A stretch of 64,000 bases of DNA from Labilithrix sp. (lineage in GTDB: Bacteria > Myxococcota > Polyangia > Polyangiales > Polyangiaceae). The DNA is taken from contig JAQBQL010000186.1 in NCBI GenBank assembly GCA_028287035.1, forward strand, positions 21,361 to 85,360, in the 5' to 3' direction. The notes beneath the pieces are model-generated. The model was not told the DNA's origin. It saw only the letters and a list, made by a program, of their open reading frames with translations, and ran no database searches. A program made the translations under genes and the position numbers. Below, in pieces: positions 35,052 to 43,727 of this stretch; the stretch's first letter is position 1; every line of letters starts with the position of its first letter.

Positions 35052-35066
35052 TGCAACTCAGTTGCA
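35052..35066. promoter_or_regulatory. Perfect 7-1-7 palindrome, Fur-family-like operator
   Basis: TGCAACTCAGTTGCA is a perfect palindrome of two 7-bp arms around one base, the geometry of Fur-family boxes (TGATAATnATTATCA in the classic case). It lies in the only AT-rich stretch between the POT transporter and the TonB-receptor genes, about 95 bp before the receptor start. TGCAA-type arms are known for some Fur-family regulators. Metal control of the operon is inferred. Confidence 0.45.
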
Positions 35067-35159
35067 TTAACGTTCTGCGGTCGGTAGGGAAGGCGTCATG
35101 CAGTGCGCCGCCGGCCGTGACCACACCTTCATCGCCGCCGAGCCGCGCCGGGTCGCTCG

Positions 35160-37640
35160 ATGAAGGGCCCACGCACGCTCGCCGCCGCGGCGGTCGCCGC
35201 CGCCGTGCTCGCGACCGGCGCGCGATCGTTCGCGCAGGGAGCGCCGGCCATCACGCCGCCCGAACCGGTGTCACGCGTCGATGCCGTGTATCCGCGAGGC
35301 GAAGATCGCGGCGAGGTCGACGTCGTCCTCGCGGTCACGGTCGACGCGGACGGCAAGGTCACGGAGGCCGCGGTACTCACGTCGGGAGGCGCAGCCTTCG
35401 ACGACGCGGCGATCCTCGCCGCGCACCAGTGGACGTTCACCGCGGCACGGCGCGAGGGCGACCCCGTCCCCGCGAAGATCCGCGTCGCCTTCCACTTCGC
35501 TCCCCCGCCCGCGCCCGCCGCGGCTCCCCCGGCACCGCTCCCGCGCGCGGCGGAGGAGCCGGCGGAGGTGGTGGTCCGCGGGCGCTCCTTCATCCCGAGC
35601 CGCGGCGCGGGCGACCACGAGATACCGGTCGGCAAGCTCGCGCTCGTTCCGCGCGCCGACGCGGCCGCACTGCTCCGGCTCGCTCCGGGAACGTTCCTCA
35701 CCAACCTGGGGGGGACCGGGCACCCGTACCAGGTATTCCTCCGCGGGTTCGACGCGCGGGAAGGACAGGACATCGAGTTCACCGTTGACGGAATGCCGAT
35801 CAACGAAGTCGGTAATCCGCACGGCAACGGGCTCGCCGACACGCACTTCGTCATCCCGGAGCTCGTGCGCAGCCTGCGCGTGATCGAAGGGCCGTTCGCG
35901 CCCCAGCAAGGCAACTTCGCGGTGGCCGGCTCGGCCCTCTACGAGCTCGGCATCACCGATCCCGGCCTGCGCGCCAGCGCGACGTACGGTTCCTTCGGCA
36001 CGAAGCGACTCCTGCTCACGTGGCGCCCCGACGGGTCGTCCGATCACACCTTCGGGGGGGCCGAGATCTACGGGTCGGAGGGCTTCGGCCAGAACCGCAA
36101 GAGCGAGCGCGCCACGGCGATGGGCGGGTACGAGGGCGCGATCGGAAAGAGCGGTTCGTGGCGCGTGCTCCTCACCTCGTACGCAGCGCACTATTCGTCG
36201 GCGGGCGTTCTCCGGGAGGACGACGTGCTCGCCGGTCGGAGAGGATTTTACGATACGTACGACGCCCAGCAGGGTGGTGATTCCTCACGGCATGCGCTGG
36301 CCGCCACCCTGCAGGACAGGATCGGCGACGTCTCGCTCGGGCAGTCGTTCTATCTCGAGCTTCGCAAGTTCCGGCTGCGCGAGAACCTCACCGGGAATCT
36401 GCTCGATCCTCAGCAAACCTGGCAGACCCCGCACGGGCAACGAGGCGACCTCATCGACCAGCAGTCGACGGCGATCACCTTCGGCGGCCGCGGCAGCGCC
36501 CGCGAGCGGCTCGAGTGGCTGGGGCAAGAGCAGGAGCTCGAGCTCGGCTACTCCGCGCGCTACGACGACATCCAGGGCCTCCAGCAGCGTGACCGCGACG
36601 GGACGAACGTTCCCTACGCGAAGGACTTCGATCTCGACTCCGGGATCGCGAATCTCGGTCTCCACGCCGACGCCAGCGTTCGCCCGTTCGTCCGGTGGAT
36701 CACCGTTCGCGGCGGCGGCCGCATCGACCTCTATTCGTACGACATTCAGGACACGTGCGCGCTCCGCTCCCACACCACCCAGGCCGCGGTGGCCCCGGAC
36801 ACCGAGTGCTTCACCGCCGATCGCGTCGGCCCTCGCAGCGCCGATCAGCGGTCGACCACCTCCGCCAGCATCTTCGAGCCCCGCGCCACCCTGCTGGTCG
36901 GTCCCTTCGGCGGCTTCACGCTGAGCGCGAGCCACGGCATCGGCTCCCGCAGCATCGACCCCAACTACGTCAACCAGGATCTCGAGACCCCTTTCGCGAA
37001 GGTGACCGCCACCGAGGCCGGCGTCGCTTACGTGAAGGCGACGGGCGATGTCGATCTCCTCGCGAAATCGGTGTTCTTCAGCACCTCGGTCGACAAGGAC
37101 CTCTTCTTCAATCCCGCCGAGGGCAGGAGCACGCTCTCCGACGGAACCACGCGCACCGGATGGTCCGGAAACACGCGGGTGACCGGGCGCTTCTTCGATG
37201 TCGCGGCCAGCGCGACCTTCGTGCGCGCGGTGTTCGACGACACGAAGCTGCTCGTTCCCTATGCCCCGAGCGTGGTGCTGCGCGGCGACGGCGCGATCTT
37301 CGGGACGTTGCCGTTCCGGCCCTTCGGCGAGCGGGTCGAGGGCTCGGCGGGCCTGGGTGTCTCCTACGTCGGCCGGCGTCCCCTGCCTTTCGGCGAGGAG
37401 TCCAACACGATCTTCACCACCGACGTGGCGGCGAGCCTCGAGGTCCGAGCCGTGCGGTTCGGCATCTCGTGCACGAACCTCTTCGACCGTCGTTATCGCG
37501 TCGCGGAGCTCAACTACGTCTCGGACTTCCGCAGCCAGGGCTATCCCTCGCTGGTGGCGGCCCGGCACTTCACTGCCGGCGAGCCGCGCGCGGTCTTCGC
37601 CACGTTCACCCTCACCTTCGGTGGACCGAAAGGCTCCTGA
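35160..37640 (+). CDS. TonB-dependent receptor with N-terminal TonB_C-like domain
   Basis: An 826-residue outer-membrane protein. After the signal peptide (residues 1-26), residues 35-115 match the TonB C-terminal domain itself (YPRGEDRGEVDVVLAVTVDA-like start, AAILAAHQWTFTAARREG). A Pro/Ala linker and the receptor plug follow (about 135-245: GTFLTNLGGTGHPYQVFLRGFDAREGQ split over two strands, then GSALYELGITDPG), then a beta-barrel with the closing aromatic TFTLTFGG. Carrying a TonB_C-like domain in front of the plug is unusual compared with classical receptors and may alter energy coupling. The stop overlaps the next gene by one base (TGATG). A Fur-geometry palindrome lies upstream, so a metal or metal-chelate substrate is the leading guess. 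Confidence 0.85.
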   Translation: MKGPRTLAAAAVAAAVLATGARSFAQGAPAITPPEPVSRVDAVYPRGEDRGEVDVVLAVTVDADGKVTEAAVLTSGGAAFDDAAILAAHQWTFTAARREGDPVPAKIRVAFHFAPPPAPAAAPPAPLPRAAEEPAEVVVRGRSFIPSRGAGDHEIPVGKLALVPRADAAALLRLAPGTFLTNLGGTGHPYQVFLRGFDAREGQDIEFTVDGMPINEVGNPHGNGLADTHFVIPELVRSLRVIEGPFAPQQGNFAVAGSALYELGITDPGLRASATYGSFGTKRLLLTWRPDGSSDHTFGGAEIYGSEGFGQNRKSERATAMGGYEGAIGKSGSWRVLLTSYAAHYSSAGVLREDDVLAGRRGFYDTYDAQQGGDSSRHALAATLQDRIGDVSLGQSFYLELRKFRLRENLTGNLLDPQQTWQTPHGQRGDLIDQQSTAITFGGRGSARERLEWLGQEQELELGYSARYDDIQGLQQRDRDGTNVPYAKDFDLDSGIANLGLHADASVRPFVRWITVRGGGRIDLYSYDIQDTCALRSHTTQAAVAPDTECFTADRVGPRSADQRSTTSASIFEPRATLLVGPFGGFTLSASHGIGSRSIDPNYVNQDLETPFAKVTATEAGVAYVKATGDVDLLAKSVFFSTSVDKDLFFNPAEGRSTLSDGTTRTGWSGNTRVTGRFFDVAASATFVRAVFDDTKLLVPYAPSVVLRGDGAIFGTLPFRPFGERVEGSAGLGVSYVGRRPLPFGEESNTIFTTDVAASLEVRAVRFGISCTNLFDRRYRVAELNYVSDFRSQGYPSLVAARHFTAGEPRAVFATFTLTFGGPKGS

Positions 37641-38512
37641 TGCGTATTCCCGTTCTCCTCACGAGCTGCATCGCTGGGGCGCTCGCCGCACTCCTCTCCT
37701 CGGGACCGGTGAGCTGCGGAAGCACCGGCAGCGCGCGTTTCGCCTTCGAGGCGCGCGCGGGCGGCATCGAGCGCGACCCCGCGCAGCCGCTCACCTTCGT
37801 CAACGCCACCGGCTGGACCATCACGCTGACCAGGGCGATGGTCACCATCGGGCCGGTCTACCTCAACGTGATCGCGCCGTTGCGCGACGATCGGTCGTCC
37901 GGATTGCCGCGCTTCCTGGGCATTCGCAGCGCGCTCGGGGACGACGATCACCTCGGCCCCGGCCGTGAGGTGGGCGAGGTGCTCGCGCAGGTGACCTTCG
38001 ACGCACTGTCGCCGGAGCTCGTGAGCTTCCCCGTGGCGGGATCGATGACCCAGGAGCAGGTGCGCACCGCGGAGGTCTGGTTCTGGCCGCCGCCCGGCGC
38101 GGCCCCCGACACCCCGGACGCCGGCACCGTGCTCGACGTGGCGGGTACCGCGACACGTGCCGGCTCGTACGTTGCCTTCCGGGGAGCGCTCGTCCTCGAC
38201 GACGCCTGGGCGACCGACGCGAAGCCCGGTGAACACAGCGCGCAGTCCCTCACCGAGCTGCGGAAGGTGCGCGGTATCCCGACGACGTTCTATCCGACGG
38301 AAGGCGGGTTCCTCGAGATCCGCTTCGACGTGCGCGCGCTCTTCCGCGGCGCCGAGCTCGCCGATCTCTCCTCGAACCCGACGGACACGGAGGGCACCCG
38401 CATTCTCGTCCAGTCCAAGGCGGGCAAGTACACGACCGACCAGGTGATGAGGAATCTGTTCCAGGGCACCCGCGCGTCCACCGGGACGTACGCGGTGCAC
38501 TGGCGTCTCTAG
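37640..38512 (+). CDS. Secreted protein of the TonB-receptor operon, unknown function (A)
   Basis: A 290-residue protein coupled to the receptor by a TGATG overlap. It has a signal sequence (MRIPVLLTSCIAGALAALL, then SGPVSCG, possibly a lipoprotein Cys). The body is beta-rich, with TGWTITLTRAMVTIGPVYLNV near residue 60 and TFYPTEGGFLEIRFDVR near residue 215. The GW...VTIGxVxLN pattern recurs in the next gene's product (GWAVVFEHIIVTIGEVRLN), so the two proteins probably share a fold. Their placement suggests periplasmic or surface partners of the receptor. I do not recognise a known family. Confidence 0.65.
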   Translation: MRIPVLLTSCIAGALAALLSSGPVSCGSTGSARFAFEARAGGIERDPAQPLTFVNATGWTITLTRAMVTIGPVYLNVIAPLRDDRSSGLPRFLGIRSALGDDDHLGPGREVGEVLAQVTFDALSPELVSFPVAGSMTQEQVRTAEVWFWPPPGAAPDTPDAGTVLDVAGTATRAGSYVAFRGALVLDDAWATDAKPGEHSAQSLTELRKVRGIPTTFYPTEGGFLEIRFDVRALFRGAELADLSSNPTDTEGTRILVQSKAGKYTTDQVMRNLFQGTRASTGTYAVHWRL

Positions 38513-38525
38513 AAAGGAACCTTCG

Positions 38526-39689
38526 ATGATTCTCTCCAGGAGCTTCTACGCACTGACTCTCGGGCTTGCCGTCGCGGGCACGCAAGCCTGCACCGACGAC
38601 CCCACCGGCGCCACAGCGCCCGTGACGCCCGCGGGCGGCCCGGCAAAGAACGGATTCCAGATCACGGTGAGCGGCGAGGACCTCGCCATCAACGGCTACG
38701 ACTGGCAGGACGGCGCGAAGGCCAACGACGATCCACCGGCGTTCGTCGACGGATGGGCCGTGGTGTTCGAGCACATCATCGTCACGATCGGTGAGGTGAG
38801 GCTCAATGCCAGTCCCGACAAGGACCCGGCGAATCCCGAGACGCAGGGCCCCGTCGTCGCCCTTGCGAGCGGTCCCTGGGCGGTCGACGTGACGGTGGGT
38901 GGCAGCCTCGTTGGCAAGAGCGGCTCCGCGGCGGAGAAGACGGTCGCCATCGCGAGCATCGACAGCCAGACCGACGGGACGCCCTTCGACCCGGCGCAGC
39001 GCTACGCCTTCAACTACACGACGGTTGCCGCGAGCGCGGCTGCGAAGCCCGTCAACCTCGATGCCGAAGGTCTCGCGCTCTACGAGCAAGCGAAGATCAT
39101 GGGGTGGGCCATGCTCTACGTCGGAACCGCGACGTACAAGGGTCCCGCGCCCGACCCGGGCAGCGTGTTCGCGAATATCCCTTCGTCCGTGAAGTTCACC
39201 CTCGGCATGCGGAACCCGAGCTCGTACATCAATTGCCAGAACACCGATCTCCAGCAGATCGGCGACGACCTCTTCCCGCGCGGCGTGCAGGCCAGCGCCG
39301 ACAAGGCGACCGTCGCGCAGATCACCATCCACACCGACCACTCGTTCTGGAGCAAGCTCAACGTCGAGGGGACCGAGCTCCACTTCGATCCCATCGCGGC
39401 GCGCGCCTCCACCTACGGTACCGTCGGCGCGCCCCCGGGTACGGTCACGATCGATGATCTCGTGGACGTCGACGTCACCGGGTTCCGGACCAGGAACGGC
39501 GAGCCCCTCCCCGCCCGCAGCCTCGTGCCGGATTACGCAGCGCCCGCGGGACAGCTTTCGTACGACGCGAACGGCACGAGGTTCGCGAGGCCGAACAGCT
39601 TCGCTTCGTATCTGGAATACTCGGCGACGTCCGGCGGTCACCTCGATGCCGACGGCCTGTGCAAGGTGCGGAACGACTACGACCTTTGA
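38526..39689 (+). CDS. Lipoprotein of the TonB-receptor operon, unknown function (B)
   Basis: A 387-residue protein starting 13 bp after gene A, with AAAGGA before the ATG. The signal ends at TQAC (lipobox-like, residues 19-22). The mature part contains GWAVVFEHIIVTIGEVRLN near residue 76, which echoes protein A, then GWAMLYVGTATYKG and the His-containing stretch IHTDHSFWSKLNVEGTELHF near residue 265, which could bind metal. Three Cys occur in the mature part (one being the lipidated Cys, one in YINCQN and one in GLCKV near the end). It is likely the surface-lipoprotein partner of the receptor; substrate unknown. Confidence 0.65.
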   Translation: MILSRSFYALTLGLAVAGTQACTDDPTGATAPVTPAGGPAKNGFQITVSGEDLAINGYDWQDGAKANDDPPAFVDGWAVVFEHIIVTIGEVRLNASPDKDPANPETQGPVVALASGPWAVDVTVGGSLVGKSGSAAEKTVAIASIDSQTDGTPFDPAQRYAFNYTTVAASAAAKPVNLDAEGLALYEQAKIMGWAMLYVGTATYKGPAPDPGSVFANIPSSVKFTLGMRNPSSYINCQNTDLQQIGDDLFPRGVQASADKATVAQITIHTDHSFWSKLNVEGTELHFDPIAARASTYGTVGAPPGTVTIDDLVDVDVTGFRTRNGEPLPARSLVPDYAAPAGQLSYDANGTRFARPNSFASYLEYSATSGGHLDADGLCKVRNDYDL

Positions 39690-39701
39690 GCGCCCGCCGC
39701 G

Positions 39702-41106
39702 TCAGCCGTCGCACATGAGAGGCTCGCCGTTCTGCCCGGGGCCGGCGCAGAGCGGCTTGTCGTCGGGGCACGTGGCGTGGCCGACCGTCTTGCCGTCCTT
39801 GCAGACGGTGCCGGTCTTCTGGAGGATGACGTCGCAGAAGCCGCCGTCCGGCTTGCCGGAGCACGGGTCGGCGCCGCCGCCGCTCGCCGCCGCGGGACGA
39901 GCCACGTCGCCGCGCATGAACGAGGGCAGCGCCACCCAGCCGAAGCGGCCTGCGATCTCGCCATAGGCGAAGATGATCCGCGGACGCCGCTTGAGATCGG
40001 TCGGCGCCCACACGAGCGCCGGTCGCTGCTTCGTCGACCTGACGCGCTTGAAGCCGACCGTCTCGTGGCCGATCGCGAACGTGTCGGCGGCGACGCCTCC
40101 GACGCGCGGCGTGTTGTAGGCGAGATTCAGGAGATTGCCGTCACGAAGCAGGTAGTCCTTCACCTGCTTGCTCCCGTCGCCCGGCGCGACCTTCGCCGCC
40201 GCGAAGTCCTGCGCCGGCAGCTTGGTCCACGAGTACGTCGCGGGGTCGAGGCCGAAGTCCTCGGCAGACTTGACGACGTACTTGGTCGAGACGAACGAGC
40301 GCACCGCGCGCGGGACGTGCGTCCCCATGGCGGCGACGTCGGCCGCACGCACCACGTTCGACAGCTTGATCCAGCCGCTCGCCTCCGCGGTCTTCACGCC
40401 GCCCAGGAAGACGTAGAAGGCATAGACGTACGGCACGGGCGCCGCGTCGTCGGCCGACCTCATCGACTTCATCGCGCCGTAGTTGATCTCGACGCAGCTC
40501 TTCGCCGGATCGCCGGCAACGATGGTGGCCGAACCGTCCGGGTTCCACGCGAAGCAGGGGCTCGTGAAGAATCCGCGCGCCGCGCCCCCGCCCTCGTAGA
40601 GGATCGTGTGGTCGGCGACCTCCCATCGTCCGGTATCGAGCTTGCCGGAGCGCTGACCCTCGGGGACGCGCTTCTCCAGCTCGGTGACGTAGTCGGGAGG
40701 CAAGTAGCGATTGTGGCCGGGCTGCGCGTTCGGTACCTGGCAGTTGAGCGGTGAGCCGCCGCAGACGCACTTGCCCTTTCCCGATGTCGACGTTCGGCAG
40801 CCCGAGGGTTCCGATGGCGGCGGGCTCCAGCTCCTCGTCGGCGTCCACCGGATTGTCGAGGATCGGGACCGTGCCCGCCTCGGCGCCGGCGAGGTCGCCC
40901 TCGTCGGAGATCCACTCGTCAGCGCCGATCTCGAGGTCGGCCAGCTCTGCGCGCTCCTCGGCCGTCGAGAGCGATGGATCGTCGCCATTCGCCGGCGGCG
41001 TCGCATCGTCGGGATTGCCGAGGCGGCTCGGGCCTTCCGTGGACGACGCGCAGCCGGAGAGCACGAGGAGCGCGGCCAGCGCGGCCAGCATGGTGGTGGT
41101 GCGCAT
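39702..41106 (-). pseudogene. Lipoprotein paralogue with single-base frameshift
   Basis: The N-terminus (MRTTTMLAALAALLVLSGC, lipobox LSGC) runs in one frame to LGLPNVDIGK and the rest continues in the +1 frame as KCVCGGSPLNCQVPNAQ. The join is at CCCTTTCCC (+ strand 40774-40782); removing one base restores a product of about 467 residues, aligning along its length with the intact neighbour at 41111-42583 (for example GWIKL, AMGTH/KMGTH, SAEDFGLDPAT/SAKDYGLDPAT, DPCSGKPDGGFC/DPCEGKSDGAYC). It could be a recent pseudogene, a sequencing error in short homopolymers or a +1 recoding site. The open C-terminal frame keeps typical codon use for more than 350 codons, arguing for a recent or artefactual lesion. 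Function is unknown. Confidence 0.75.
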
Positions 41107-41110
41107 GGCT

Positions 41111-42583
41111 TCAGCCGTCACACGCGAGGGTGCTGGTGACGGCGCCCTGGCCGACGCAGAACGGCCGGTCGCCGGGGCACGGGGCGGGCGGCTGGGCGAC
41201 GGTCTTGCCGCCCTGGCACGCGTAGCCCGTGCTCTTCAGGATCTCCGTGCAGTAGGCGCCGTCGCTCTTGCCTTCGCACGGGTCGCCGGTCGAGGGACCG
41301 GTCGCGCCCGGCTTCACCTTCCCCTTCATGATCGCGGCTGCGGCCATCCAGCCGTACCGATCGTCGATGCGGCCGTACACGAAGAACATCTTGTGGGCCT
41401 TCTGGGCGGTGTCGTAGACGGGCACCCAGACGATGGCCGGCCGCGACTTCGTCGACCGCGCGCGCTCGAAGCCGAGCGTGTGGTCGCCGACCGGCAGCGT
41501 GTCGGTGGCGGGACCGCCCACGCCGGGCGTGGCGTAGGCGAGATTGACGATGTTGCCGTTGTTGAGAAGGTAGTCGTTGGCCTCGCGGCTGCCGTCCTGC
41601 GGCGCCTTGTTCTTCAGGAAGCTCCACGTCGCCGCGCCCGAGAGCTGGTCCTGACGGAACGTCGCGGGGTCGAGGCCGTAGTCCTTCGCCGACCGGACCA
41701 CGTAGCTGGTCGCAACGAGCTTCGTCACGTGCGGGGGCGAGTGGGTGCCCATCTTCACGAGCTCGCTCTTCCGGACGACGTCATCGAGCTTGATCCATCC
41801 CGCGGCGTCGAAGCCGTTCGTGAGCTGGACGTTGAACGCGTAGACGTAGCGGTTGTTCGAACCGCGGGGGATCGCCTTGATCTGGCCGTAGTTGATCTTC
41901 ACGCACGTCTTGCCGGCCATCGCGGGGTCGGGCTCGGCCCCGTACGTCGTCGTGCCGTTCACGACCGTCGTGGTGAGCCTCTGGCACGGGCTCGTGAAGG
42001 TCCCGCGCACGCCGCCGAGGCCGTCGACCATGACGGTCCGCGGCTTCACCTCCCAGCGGCCGACGCCGATGACGACGTTCGAGCGATCGATCGCCGGGTG
42101 GGCCTTCAGGTAGCTGTCCCACGTCGGCGGGAGCCAGCGGTTCTTCCCGATCTGGGCGCTCGGCACGCGGCAGTTGAGCATCGAGCCGGCGCAGAGGCAG
42201 CGCGGGGTCGCGGCGGGATCCGACTTCACGCACGTACGGACGCGGCCCTGCGATTCGCCGGCGAGCGGGATGCGCGAGAGGCCGAGCGTCGCGAGATCGC
42301 TCGTGTCGACCTCGTCCGCCGGCTCCTCGTCTGCCTCGGGAGGGAGCGCGTCGTCGGGCTCGGCGCGGCCCTCGTCGATGGCGGCGAGGTCACCCTCGTC
42401 GACCACGGCCTCGTCCGCCTCCACGTCGAGGGCGGCGAGCTCGGCGCGCTCCTCGGCCGTCAGCCCGGCGGGGTCGGCCGGGTTCTCGAGCGGGCCGGGG
42501 CCCTCCGGCTCACCCGAGCACCCGATGGCCACGAACGAAGCGAGCGCCGCAGCGCAGAGACCAAGGACCTTGGAGGAAGGCAT
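41111..42583 (-). CDS. Lipoprotein of unknown function, intact tandem paralogue
   Basis: Not recognised. The start at 42583 (MPSSKVLGLCAAALASFVAI, then GC) gives a lipoprotein signal; an upstream start at 42658 has no signal character. The 490-residue product has an acidic N-terminal segment (EERAELAALDVEADEAVVDE), then a Cys-containing core (RCLCAGSMLNCRVP), a beta-rich domain with RWEVKPRTVMVDG and FTSPC, two segments near residues 380-440 that could be SH3-like (GYGWMA-type YGRIDDRYGWMAAA), and a C-terminal Cys-rich end (DPCEGKSDGAYC ... LACDG). It is 4 bp upstream of the frameshifted copy on the same strand, so the pair arose by tandem duplication. Probably surface-exposed. Confidence 0.7.
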   Translation of the reverse strand: MPSSKVLGLCAAALASFVAIGCSGEPEGPGPLENPADPAGLTAEERAELAALDVEADEAVVDEGDLAAIDEGRAEPDDALPPEADEEPADEVDTSDLATLGLSRIPLAGESQGRVRTCVKSDPAATPRCLCAGSMLNCRVPSAQIGKNRWLPPTWDSYLKAHPAIDRSNVVIGVGRWEVKPRTVMVDGLGGVRGTFTSPCQRLTTTVVNGTTTYGAEPDPAMAGKTCVKINYGQIKAIPRGSNNRYVYAFNVQLTNGFDAAGWIKLDDVVRKSELVKMGTHSPPHVTKLVATSYVVRSAKDYGLDPATFRQDQLSGAATWSFLKNKAPQDGSREANDYLLNNGNIVNLAYATPGVGGPATDTLPVGDHTLGFERARSTKSRPAIVWVPVYDTAQKAHKMFFVYGRIDDRYGWMAAAAIMKGKVKPGATGPSTGDPCEGKSDGAYCTEILKSTGYACQGGKTVAQPPAPCPGDRPFCVGQGAVTSTLACDG

Positions 42584-42644
42584 GCGCCGGGTGGAGCAAG
42601 AGCGCTGCCAGCGGAACAATCCGGGATCATGGCCACGAACGAGA

Positions 42645-42674
42645 AAGGCCCCGCGCATCTCTGCGCGAGGCCTT
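42645..42674 (-). terminator. Terminator of the response regulator gene
   Basis: AAGGCC-C-CGCGCA (42645-42657), loop TCTC, TGCGCG-A-GGCCTT (42662-42674): a 13-position stem with one C/A mismatch. Read on the minus strand it ends in CCTTTCTCGTT, giving a modest T-rich tail, so it fits an intrinsic terminator for the gene ending at 42719. Confidence 0.6.
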
Positions 42675-42685
42675 GCGCAACATGC

Positions 42686-42705
42686 GCGACCCCGCGTGGG
42701 GTCGC
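42686..42705. terminator. Second hairpin after the response regulator gene
   Basis: GCGACCCC, loop GCGT, GGGGTCGC: a perfect 8-bp GC-rich stem 14 bp after the stop at 42719. It has no T-run and may act together with the adjacent hairpin at 42645-42674 or protect the 3' end of the mRNA. Confidence 0.45.
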
Positions 42706-42718
42706 ACCTGTCGCACGG

Positions 42719-43621
42719 TCACTCCTTCATGAGCCGCTGGATCTCTTCCTTGATCATCGTCTCCGCCAGCTGGGGAACGACCTCCCAGACGACGCGCTCG
42801 ACGACCTCGCGGGAGAGCGCAAGGACCGCCTCGGCCTGCTGCGGCGAGAGACCGAGCTCGCCGAGCTTGCCGGAGAGGTGACCGTTCACGGCGGCGCCGA
42901 CCGCGCTGGGCGCGCTGGTCACCGCGCTGATGCCGACCGCAGGAGGCGCGGGGCTGGCCGCGGGGGCCGCCGGACGGGGAGCGGGAGGCTGATCGCCGAA
43001 GACGAGCGTGCCGCTGCGGGCGCTCTGCGCGGCGCCGCCGAGCGACTGCTGCGTGGTGCGAAGCCCGCCCGACGCCTGAGGAGGAGCGGGAGGAGCGGAC
43101 GCGACCGGGGCCGCGTGAGCCGCCGCGATGGGCGGCGCGGGCGCGCGGTACGGAGCGCCGGCGGCGGCGACCGGCGGAGCGCCCCCGACCTGCGCCTGAG
43201 GAGCCTGAGGAGCCGGAGGAGGCGGAGCAGCCTGAGGAGCTGCCGCCGGACCGGCCGCCTCCTTGGCGACGACGATCTTGCGGACCTTGTCGATCAGCTG
43301 CTGCGTGTCGAAGGGCTTGTCCGCGAAGTCGTCCGCGCCGGCGTCGCGTCCGCGCGCCTGGTCGTACGGCGCGTAGCGGCTCGCGAGCATGAGGATGGGC
43401 GCGCCGGGAGCGCGACGGCGCAGCTCCTTGGCGAGCGCGTACCCGTCCTCACCGCCCAGGACCGTATCCACGACGAAGACGCCGGGATTTTCCCCGAGCT
43501 TCGCGAGCGCGGTCTGCGCGTTTTCAGCGGTTATCACGCGGAAGTCCTCGCCACTGAAAGTGATTTCGAGGACCTTGCGCATCGTCACGCTGTCATCGAC
43601 AGCGAGCAGGGTCTTGGCCAC
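42719..43621 (-). CDS. Response regulator with Pro/Ala linker and conserved C-terminal helix
   Basis: Residues 1-120 are a CheY-like receiver (LLAVDDSVTMRKVLE; Asp in VFVVDTVLGG; Lys in FADKPFD). Residues 120-250 are low-complexity Pro/Ala/Gln, and the last 45 residues form an amphipathic helix (ALSREVVERVVWEVVPQLAE, then MIKEEIQRLMKE). This layout occurs in delta-proteobacterial regulators that probably act by protein contact; there is no DNA-binding or catalytic output domain. No histidine kinase is next to it. Two hairpins follow the stop. It is divergent from the pseudouridine synthase gene. Confidence 0.85.
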   Translation of the reverse strand: MAKTLLAVDDSVTMRKVLEITFSGEDFRVITAENAQTALAKLGENPGVFVVDTVLGGEDGYALAKELRRRAPGAPILMLASRYAPYDQARGRDAGADDFADKPFDTQQLIDKVRKIVVAKEAAGPAAAPQAAPPPPAPQAPQAQVGGAPPVAAAGAPYRAPAPPIAAAHAAPVASAPPAPPQASGGLRTTQQSLGGAAQSARSGTLVFGDQPPAPRPAAPAASPAPPAVGISAVTSAPSAVGAAVNGHLSGKLGELGLSPQQAEAVLALSREVVERVVWEVVPQLAETMIKEEIQRLMKE

Positions 43622-43727
43622 GGGTCGTCTCCGATTTGGAACCGATTGTGCGGAGTTGCCCGAGTCCGTGTCAAGCTACCTGCGCTTGTCGACCTCCTCA
43701 CCACGCCCCACTGCCGCGATCGCCACG

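Noticed and set aside
34981..35100. Exact sigma-70 promoter for the TonB-receptor operon
   Set aside because: TTGATG and several AT-rich hexamers are present, but none is spaced 16-18 bp from a convincing -10.
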